Positions 63,501-64,000 of a stretch of DNA of 64,000 nt are shown in pieces. The notes under the pieces were generated by a model that was not told where the DNA came from, did not search any database, and was given only the letters and a program-made list of their open reading frames with translations. Source of the stretch: Amycolatopsis jejuensis. GTDB lineage: Bacteria; Actinomycetota; Actinomycetes; Mycobacteriales; Pseudonocardiaceae. The translations under genes were made by a program, and so were the position numbers. The stretch's first letter is position 1, and each line of letters opens with the position of its first letter. The stretch is from the NCBI RefSeq assembly GCF_000717335.1, contig NZ_JNYZ01000004.1, forward strand, positions 248,001 to 312,000, given 5' to 3'.

Positions 63501-64000
63501 CGCGGGTGCATGCCCGGCAGACGCCAGCTGAAGATCGTGGACGAGTTCTTCCGCGGCGGAGTACCCCCTTTCATCTCGGGCTTCTCCGTCGCGAGATGAC
63601 GTCCAGTCCGAGACCAGCTGATCGAAGAAGGCCGCCCGCAGCGGTGCTTGCGCACGGAGCCGGTCCGGGTCGAGGAAGTAGTACTTGGCTGTCTCAGCCA
63701 TGTCCTCGTTCGGATTCTCCGCTCCGTAGCGCGTGATCGGACGCTCACCTGCGAACGACGGATAACCATCGACGTGCCAGTAGCCGGTGTGTTCATTGAA
63801 AGCAGTCTGGTGGCCCTTGAAGGCATTGAAAATCCGCACCGACCGAGGACCCGACAGCTCCGTCGGGCCCTGCCTCGCAAACACCTCCGGGTGCGCCGCC
63901 TCCAATTGCCGGACGAACTCCGCCCGCCGCGGCGCGTTAACGGCCAGCCTGTCCTGATCCAGCAAGTGGGACTTGATCGACGCCTTGAAATCGGCCTCTG
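42561..64000 (-). CDS. Giant multidomain protein (at least 7,145 residues), N-terminus outside window
   Basis: One frame is open from the TAG at 42563-42561 to the window edge; no start is needed inside, and a TTG at 63965 is only an arbitrary first codon. In protein order: two zincin-like C-terminal segments (64000-63600); a TcdA/TcdB-like glycosyltransferase (63245-62490); Pro/Thr/Ala/Gln linkers (62030-61090); a very large unrecognised beta-rich region (61080-56300); coiled coil (55830-55430); a lone-Cys domain (54860-54295); a DUF3626-like domain (53990-53000); a second lone-Cys domain (52200-51735); an amidoligase-like domain (51130-50260); and at least seven diverged copies of a helical module (49175-42561), with a VVEHDATH repeat and an Arg/Ala/Glu coiled coil between them. 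It resembles the giant lonely-Cys-domain proteins of Streptomyces and polymorphic toxins. Export by type VII secretion is inferred from neighbours. Confidence 0.85.
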   Translation of the reverse strand, partial: EADFKASIKSHLLDQDRLAVNAPRRAEFVRQLEAAHPEVFARQGPTELSGPRSVRIFNAFKGHQTAFNEHTGYWHVDGYPSFAGERPITRYGAENPNEDMAETAKYYFLDPDRLRAQAPLRAAFFDQLVSDWTSSRDGEARDERGYSAAEELVHDLQLASAGHAPAPVAAPLLGPDLFGLYQAPESPAFGQDHSGLTAGQGVALLDRLDLSAGYDLGFDSLDPASLPDNRDHTIEKERDDEQLSAWAPGDVPPLPKVTSTPRMMHAIWLGGPLRNEGAMTGFWKNFGDAATREAGNAVPVLWTDVPRWQTDLVFTTKPPETGPDPLHDVREFVAWARNHGIRLVNVNEVFTGSHPMQLQEQYLSEVGKLAGPGYAAASDILRMEILHRFGGLYTDGDNKVHSLGDLFRAAGSAEGYSTHRIGNQVANSAFAMAKGHPFAQAYLDQLKENYLKTQKELIPEKVNALGQRFFQTPLGRVHRNSIMLRTGPQVLDQTARRIGLSSMLELPGMNDIQQASDGSWLKPPVGGEAAPPADRARTLEITKHVVQTLVRGLHNREGDLHLTAVETAVRRHPEPDLVWHAALSYLAADPALAGMVHTVTAQHTYTGNEHRVQLPPEAQALLDIDPEGVRYHLGEVQHRATLRTPAAMPRTGQEALQGSGLQRPAHGQRSLSAANGDGDTPQSTEGEVRGRPSDGKTSESHELLERGLPAPKASRPGTTTYADRSVDLQGTGQAQSDSQGGDRTGYWETRGGDATLPGGRGAPAEQGSPAAQPDTGGYGAPVAQSGPLAETDSGAQKDPVGQTSPVAQTTPAAQTAPGAQTSPAAAQTTPGAQTTPAAPANPNTHGTPGTPGTRGSRPPTRVRFASSEAESSAQGARRTRPTTAPATTPTTTPAATPTTAPATTPTTAPATTPTTAPATAPATASTTAHPGATPPGSPAQPAQPEPTRPNLPDYLADSRANGPAEQVGPAESVPDLVPHLRNMKSRVKEWTGIDRVQQHMTHQVGGLLGNGKDFLIHGDGRPYELRVKAQYDWSRMSVRDGDGTSSLEAKGGVDRTLGSSDKSSRLRSITTPVFYAFIPPFIAFANLTIPYGPSVTHESARTSELSDALTMGISNGKQIQVPVVYSFTLKTPKGNTRIGILPQAERTGSVDLVVPTGLAHQESAGAQIMRAFPDGPPRDTPAALTDRGIRPLPAAPPRRTAVEEVTIDTGRGPELYDQVADRLGKRFRKAMRIGGDGRQALRDFLSPENIKAQLPKMTAYGEHEGWIRSPQLTKGRGFEFRPRITQIEMRAVPRWVRVDPEVRPDASMTTTDQRMFTSADQSGASRKYGGSVYVGTGMLGTPTLSIGPTGEFSAARGTTQEHIGEHTVESAVKSKQDAVRYEMVYDLEVRPVGQQGRRLDGLVTAKQWTDATSATASGLKPGPQREFRSGNDRTHFLPPEGERGEVVLGQFERFSGGDWFYQALAPALAAVPMRTWPFTGKPMRTGLLLSTGEFVAQFDNPELAKGISGKFAEALTLGGTLRDALSNEELRLLSDRMLGPGLDVTLRRSGFGHDYETTITLRGGLVDIRDGDLVPAKDATTTNTAKDDAHGSQNRSHDKESAAGIFMWLTNLNPAMVRAVLNGTWSRGRATKIEGATAVGNTRTQGGSLTSTGDLADRPMREFSGTFRVTAQVAATRRLNEGFRKRSLGRWGRHAPPQQENVVAPVRTEWPVKLQVPESYVTTTDTRHAPPPAIPRLWRPLGNPLPPGRLTRPSHTYDGIELATHLPATDSLRQHALDLLFDGSGRDPVFRSGVKNGPAKFLKDWFAQETSGGRRVFDGPSVADVPTYGRRRADVASTVGVMYHPRLASGQVTAKEYEAATRELSGSSKVTHTKSRGFVVSAAVHIRAMLSGNGHNAKPGTIVDGVGGRGRLMGVLGFSKKWGTNKTRAMEAGETVTTTGHPEGKHLVRLRIGVTMTASVQSRGNLDFNITAAKAPTVRGRHGDLPGTHLAWVTDDQLRELQRDREQRRPGARQAPAILAPTRPAPPVPVPGRAITAPASLDPVETHRPSLGLGDARGQFDLTDQIDALRAQLGDLADRLLPQDRLEQPHDNRREMVRFLSEVSSAMNGKLNGGAIAPLRLEDRATGKSYYLSADVALTATPTFKGIEHVGSLKATNSVSFTTSRSDIRETTPLTPEVQVQGLFTHKDEKVVVAAGNSVVINRGVGKRTHTSSEEHQVVAEQSGETSGPVAAYNAEANVSLEISRHGLPVAHVNVQRPLVIRALPEATLPDRRSARYGATAPPVLRTDPALTPEELGTWRTPRRPAAEPTPVPGQPAADLALGKYWAEHFFGDITVLRDAAEAALVDSGVRLTPELKAAVRAEITPAHVLAGLEFARSGELTIPLPFGFNRKLEMHVRLPGDWVFAGSSGTVKVDGKRESSDTATTETVAGDKLSISVTPDQWTDKRGPALPYKDYTAGAEVGKTVFKQGGSPERTASATQHEDKFTDKAVADPAARDQNLTRTLLTDADFRFVAREKSPRWFRAPRVGGREVRTRDSYLVRLQEDHAREVTGHSLPESLKAATKELADRGKAWDAAVRSQFARWEVYEKAKHAVDEDVRQSGAGTGSAIARGKAPVSDRHDALLQERWHAGNNWNRAIAETEKAAAAWWEALRAHQQEVAAEQARDAQRRQPRPPAPGPAVAPAQPVAPVVPVAPVAQTPGTRDDQTQQAPAPTEPAPTGNALADAVDQAQRDIDNHDRQSAPEIQKLTDGRTAVQTRIDALVDQQQRQQHQQRVLEERYEDAIRGAGDASAVRHTIRRAQAEIAETERQLQQERATADRLSAAEQGYSARRDTLVQAHADAQRKVTEAGDAVRPDPAATAQARADDQRQVQDPNRNQGAPAVQQAPQTEPDGNGQRPAPGDRVGGRLRADRPDTAPVVRSEPSSNAGQRSDSPLAQSAVPDAGQPERRTLAPEEVPDAFQRGPGWQPTLDSIAETPEAGNPHQQPQGAGRPELRDSSDRRGEMPGLDRSQGERQPRRARLSRALRSLTGERAVPQQRPALHLDDFEWMAFSYPEGTPKAIAFPNSAEDRDHREAAHQLSPDEGYDHYAVVSGPNRQFVGSSGVPWSGRQISVDLHSDGRTFGLWHKASGTVRRLSPAEAAQMIHATGILSGPGRYASLLLVSCSAATGYFGSRIDTLAGRAGTKTAADLLVDELRALGYRGRAFAPTTRIATSRISSGLTVIDNGEIVEVGTPAPAPPWSASAANTGSRPTFAQPMLGSRTSSLSPGDEPKPWPVGPQLTETQQNAVRLAAERGAANHERDRAAAAKRIAELNRTAGTRYPVDDPKLLDSILEAAHLNLSTMNIVRNLDFVRPPAAAKPVPGTRSPGGAEHLTAHDRFPTFWESGYSTGTPLRSGRGWVEERMGYGATLNRISGNSADRYDGSGDFEPIAPAEMPAYAALNSKLQRGGTYSYGSSAVYLKPEVRERATFTPGDSAGDGPHGVESVTDSSHLYGLLAHGHPDNVRLALGGVTGFRYDPGMARDIKADGYSAIGRYFEVQLHGGLSWNDIARIVVNYGDLWNSAKNMTLAEAEGMVAYLSAHRDEKGYDFTVELGEEIGRPGGMDALEADRALGLFGADTFGPVEQRTLAEIDRLANTRPYPARATRQETLDLAARFGFDVADPDSAFAQLWQTAHQAVGSGTELKVPTEPSAPRLPAGSAADHHSLASFDGEPERSTVEDPGAAGRGEPEFAGHDSSSRGQDHDSGSREHVVAPGHTGHSADLSRPERPDGPGGSQAPPEPGSTAGVPGAGRNLGEQPVSGTTQPTSSAAGDRRGGTSEPGPDPGGRQPGRARLSQALRSLTEPAKNSPAGADLAGQARSSSKEGKAEDQAAEVPIRPQQPALASNGTAHNDTPESNQSDPAADLHQPDAGEPRRVTMGDLPGTAVGNGAGLTSQNIDIVGLKDSRNGKVIGAGFPRNADERDVLVMAFESGADVAVEKLFGVLPGRYRVAAAHLDGDGKFTVREKMGPLHKVTAEKLASLLPPWPGNPALLWLSCALGTPEQAPIAGRLHDLLQDRFGSQLAPHGRPELFESGGVRLLGDRRITQLDGSGSAFPHSTTAGVHEGRSVQLDGDQRAALLAELHAIVPEIHRRLEVLPEHSMAEVRQQVAAWPDAVDRGVFAGMETNGLRSFRDQAVGLASLLGQAADLRVVLGNIQRNLAALPESALPMERGQAAAWSNDVQRAEFAKVNPDQMRNFQQAAHRLDNHVKAIRLQYVEQLHQQAVQRLRDGFGGLMVFHRNGIPGGVTSSPETQLGFEVEFVLPDEDDESRASGADTPEQTGFHQVVNQLGMDLAAQGHLNWEDGDWLMLAHSEDVLEANAAGKWAMVAEAEDESVELISPILRPGQDPQAWAKVDDVLTAVVNADGDPSSMGGHIHASLTTPLSPKEYARLAQLNKAYESILFHLGNHPDDENQRSLTWIGPNPFPLDPGAVASVRDVRKLSGEKFNALNFRYVKGSRSDRVEFRFWASSLDPGVWQAHAEVTAAMLVAARDRSIWPRLDALVAEPRLVGKPGRAELSDLVELFELLPLSEGAQHQIVELFARTRPWADTGHADPHFRAQAMEFHGGVFFPPARHTVGDAVQMARSLRAFPGVDVIKASLEQGGDRIELWNGDKIGGHEFGGNLSYFGVKGARPMVLSVSRVAGATWFEDFVAGFSNAVVAPASADAYVINRPDGGLIVARMMHRPDGSIGFVADPAGWAQYRYGREPVMTGQADLGHALAALGVGAVRTGEESPGDQDGTGETTPDEGDFPFAEWIHSAPGTPARLVAPSEQNVSPREASGPGPVAPRTVVMGDEQESALNDADESGAALSGGAADAARTSPPAQSPGGPRPLLDPEMTGLAPAPRGADNADDSMAEPPGSVARQPIPLPVIDQPVRPPEARLFPPDPMEHRFAADLSSHDRPRMTPEDQEGLREIAERIAEEVEHRVRRAQEMPDIRLYLLATQQRLTQRGPEIFAALENTIRGAIRNRGLDPDVLPLTFDRIAARASSRSGDAASVTIAVHQAPRHSPQSYEARTSLDLAFADDQSFLPVAARQRLGWMIGGYLRRLQADRTPDEQPRLVLDLRSRGMETPSLANEITAVVSEAVRAALPSGSDRTAEQVIADHIRFHPRRTVGNGALFVDVTGAEPVLTPASAATLARIGTRNDDEVRSQSGRIALDRSGTVTGGEPDRFRQAADELATEVHARVRNGRQMPDVRLHVDVPALPAHGVRTDLHQRLEGEVRRAIADRGPVPDDLTFTYLQHRIARGGSVALRFGTHETPHQGAEGIRAATQLTEFYLSGLPALSAAAGQRITWLAEGFTRRLLADPAGHDEVLHARVVNPTAYWAGERAQEVRTFVRDGVARALAGQENPAGLTVDDVVARGVRFHSLVGSARTGAAVVFDVETTAPAGSSDQVVESRPEAVAPADGSAQAVEPRPVANERRPMIALPSAARSAPVQRRGQPATARRVEPLPRAESSRVGKRTDDAFDTWSGELLAAEPVALAGDAPARLEQFAADLAREVHGRIADGDALPDVRLTLRSPAVMSDGDAPRTAEHRLVEDALRRALVAQGGVPDGLPFTVITQRVTPAERSSVQVTAHEAPEGSGTLRTPGYPTRLTEFFLPHFMVFSSAARQRIRHLVEDFTRQLLANPELGGTLAVGVVQPTAMNADQRVAEVEELIRQSIAAVRAGPDEPMAPSADEIMRDSFRLKVFTSVHARSAVMLDVAWPGRPEPEPADSRAAPATPQPALDGENATTPVPEEGQGAHADEFEPKVTAAFHTLNPGVSRLFGDDKTKIEEYGRKLALEIARLAADAELPDIRITVRTTRSPDARPVLQGRDRQLRRVLPTTRERTTAYLTDLLHNGMRAGGADDATVARVPITWTWRQASTGEEGTVAVEAHRPYGRSPEDYRNSRDLSLGFLPGKLTGVSVAAERRLTWVLEGFVRRFLAASTGTRPTLNIGYVRRGHPVVEVGRTVEVLVHRLLDNAWRTAPRRQYSGPSKETLLEHVKIAEARESRSGIRLTEVSPVGESTSEVRPGLESIHVVEQDATHVVEHDATHVVEHDATHVVEQDATHVVEHDATHVVEQDATHVVEHDATHVVEHDATHVVEQDATGVVEQDDERDSLFDGPLSSDDEMVDAPENETVAAFAGEEALPPAGESVQLPDVFDVPAAPHPALLFDDPMSPFGRQVIADLMGVPRDIEQLADTADVMDTESRPGTVSELDDDAIDEMMNDLIDFEGGQGAERTEAGSAQGSSPQSPVDSGEMGTVPLDWMVSPIDLADLEQVLIDLGEPDEFVPGQGAQDQPADVDAPEPPWLDTGDADLAAVDGHEADEVARSETSASSEPGTGESVVARQQLAEAEPVASGEFIRANGPVLSAADRAALGQAAARVAELTRRGHTEFDFQLMVHGPANRMAGTHVRMARAIGRGFGAALDARLGRGGFPVQSAADLTVHGSREARPDAPSSDYGKWELRIQPTRPDDWDSLYDATPEPERRRSPAVGSEVSARAVVPSQSPEAQQAESQHAPAADHEAERRARLVGSQALAGGQFADPLHPELTPDDVAALEAVAVRITDLVGQGHTSVDALLTLHGPGTDRHHAASMGIGTALRAAVDRILGEGNLPLRSVDDLSWHIAHQVVEGSSVADLGRWELRVQPTQPAQASAAYRQTSVDRAGEDAWWRRENERRNEQQAQERTRQARNERERAAQERAEQTRAARADRIRRMQAQQAEVREEDWWRRDRERRHQQAAEQAERERLERAQAEERVRRQERERRAQAEAARRAEAERRAEAVRLADAERRAEAMRLAEAARRAEAVRHAAERQAAARQVEAERRAAAARQAEAERQAAEERQAEAERQAATVAPVAAPAFEPRPPVRHASGRFTDPGRPVMSDVDRAALVAAAREIVRQATALADTTREGLDLRIGLRVSPSRMADARFEAMSDVLRAEVRRAQALATSSRVPEWEPTVDRLRGDRNTNGAWELHLHDSPRRTIDSYRAQADFEARGSGLSLTVADRNRIAWMAEGFVDAAVRATGPLPRFEMSVDVFRHSSAMPGSADVGPYRQMVEAAVRSRLAQYPAGSVPLSVNEVLARVHVGARESENAHDNRLGFVEVHVER
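43310..43900 (-). other. Arg/Ala/Glu/Gln-rich coiled-coil segment of the giant protein
   Basis: About 195 residues made mainly of heptad-like units such as RRAEAERRAEAVRLAEAARR, with two WWRR anchors. It is predicted to be a long single or paired helix separating module 6 from the last module. Confidence 0.8.
45577..45792 (-). repeat. Nine tandem 24-bp units encoding VVEHDATH/VVEQDATH
   Basis: Nine contiguous 24-base units, mostly acgacgtgggtcgcgtcgtg-like, with few differences. They stay in frame and encode an eight-residue unit alternating EHDATHVV and EQDATHVV inside the giant gene. DNA identity is far higher than in the neighbouring protein modules, so the array is recent and likely changes length by slippage or recombination. 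Confidence 0.95.
50260..51130 (-). other. Domain: amidoligase (ATP-grasp/glutamine-synthetase-like) of the giant protein
   Basis: Motifs in order are LGFEVEFVLPDEDDE, SVELISPILRPGQ, PSSMGGHIHASL and DRVEFRFWASSLDPG. The GxExE, ELxSPIL, GxHxH and (E)FR set matches the bacterial amidoligase-2 family, which is predicted to join amines to carboxylates using ATP. All key acidic and His positions appear present. Confidence 0.65.
51735..52200 (-). other. Domain: lone-cysteine domain 2 of the giant protein
   Basis: A second copy of the same layout, with VIGAGFPRNADERDVLVMAF and PALLWLSCALGTPEQAPIAG; the Cys codon is at 51890-51888. It is diverged from copy 1 but keeps the hydrophobic strand, Ser-Cys and following helix. 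Confidence 0.5.
53000..53990 (-). other. Domain: DUF3626-like domain of the giant protein
   Basis: The segment has YGSSAVYLKPEVRERATFTP followed by GDSAGDGPH, then IGRYFEVQLHGGLSWNDIAR. These correspond to the RATFTxGDS and YxExQ(I/L)HG motifs of DUF3626 proteins, whose function is unknown and which are often found with toxins. Confidence 0.55.
54295..54860 (-). other. Domain: lone-cysteine domain 1 of the giant protein
   Basis: Segment with KAIAFPNSAEDRD, ISVDLHSDGRTFGLWHK and a hydrophobic strand ending in SLLLVSCSAATG; the Cys codon is at 54506-54504. The His and Cys arrangement recalls caspase/CHAT-like peptidases and the lonely-Cys domains annotated in giant actinobacterial proteins. 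Activity is not shown. Confidence 0.55.
61200..61345 (-). repeat. In-frame low-complexity Thr/Ala/Pro repeat in the giant gene
   Basis: Imperfect DNA repeats such as gttgttggcgtcgttgcagg encode TTAPATTP-like units, followed (61440-61650) by further Ala/Gln/Thr/Pro-rich units (PAAQTTPGAQT). They form a flexible linker between the glycosyltransferase part and the large beta-rich region. Confidence 0.8.
62490..63245 (-). other. Domain: TcdA/TcdB-type glycosyltransferase within the giant protein
   Basis: The segment opens with PRMMHAIWLGGPLRN, typical of the first strand of DXD glycosyltransferases. It continues with AAASDILRMEILHRFGGLYT and DGDNK, where the two metal-binding Asp codons are at 62814-62816 and 62808-62810. 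The SDILRxxIL and GGxYxDxD pattern is that of clostridial toxin glucosyltransferases and related toxin or capsule enzymes. A UDP-sugar donor and a protein acceptor are plausible but unproven. Confidence 0.8.
63600..64000 (-). other. Domain: two tandem zincin-like C-terminal segments
   Basis: The stretch ITRYGAENPNEDMAETAKYY (about 63740-63673) resembles the Glu-bearing third motif of anthrax-lethal-factor-like metallopeptidases. A related, more diverged copy (FKASIKSHLLDQDRLAVNAP, 64000-63900) precedes it; both continue with LDxDRLxxxAPxRAxFxxQL. An HExxH motif, if present, would be upstream of the window. Confidence 0.5.

Noticed and set aside
59064..63599. 1,511-codon open frame on the plus strand
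   Set aside because: It is antisense to the glycosyltransferase and beta-rich parts of the giant protein; composition is Arg/Gly/Pro-biased and no family motif is seen.

Overview
The window is GC-rich throughout and densely packed. It uses many GTG starts, 4-nt ATGA/GTGA gene overlaps and at least two leaderless-type promoters. Gene content (TetR, IclR, PucR and LuxR regulators, heteromeric acyl-CoA dehydrogenases, an MHS transporter, type VII secretion-associated proteins) points to a high-GC actinomycete, most like Pseudonocardiaceae/Amycolatopsis or Streptomyces relatives. This is by gene style only; no search was run. No rRNA, tRNA, CRISPR array or intact mobile element was found.

Region 1 (1-6.3 kb) is lipid or xenobiotic acyl-CoA metabolism. 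It holds the 3' part of a phosphotransferase gene, a TetR regulator, and a two-gene acyl-CoA dehydrogenase operon whose promoter shares an 11-bp element with the TetR promoter. Then comes a stretch of decayed genes (alcohol dehydrogenase, aldehyde dehydrogenase, MFS transporter), followed by an epoxide-hydrolase-like gene divergent from a second TetR gene.

Region 2 (6.4-19 kb) is an IclR regulator and a convergent 12-gene catabolic operon on the minus strand. In transcription order it encodes thiamine-diphosphate E1 alpha and beta, a free lipoyl carrier, an MHS transporter, a DUF35 Zn-ribbon protein, an amidohydrolase, a MIP18/DUF59 protein, an SMP-30 lactonase, an SDR, an Ltp2/SCP2-type thiolase, an acyl-CoA ligase and an MDR oxidoreductase. 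Nearly the same 17-bp inverted repeat lies upstream of iclR and upstream of the operon, which suggests IclR controls both. An alpha/beta hydrolase gene diverges from the operon.

Region 3 (19-31.3 kb) has three parts: a small SDR, PLP dehydratase and DUF917 operon; a two-component system divergent from a lipoprotein, adaptor and MacB-type ABC efflux operon; and a R61-type serine hydrolase between two LuxR-type regulators with degenerate receiver domains.

Region 4 (31.4-64 kb) is the accessory part. Type VII secretion-associated genes flank a housekeeping-like block: a PucR regulator with a perfect 16-bp palindrome in front of it, a potassium-channel-like protein with a small Cys-rich partner, and an amino-acid permease. 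They lie downstream of a giant gene (42561 to beyond 64000, at least 7,145 codons without a stop). That protein joins zincin-like segments, a TcdA/TcdB-like glycosyltransferase, a very large unrecognised region, two lone-cysteine domains, a DUF3626-like domain, an amidoligase-like domain and a C-terminal array of about seven diverged modules. It looks like a secreted multi-effector (polymorphic-toxin or morphogenesis-type) protein and is the most interesting object here. Family names are from memory of motifs and carry the stated confidence.
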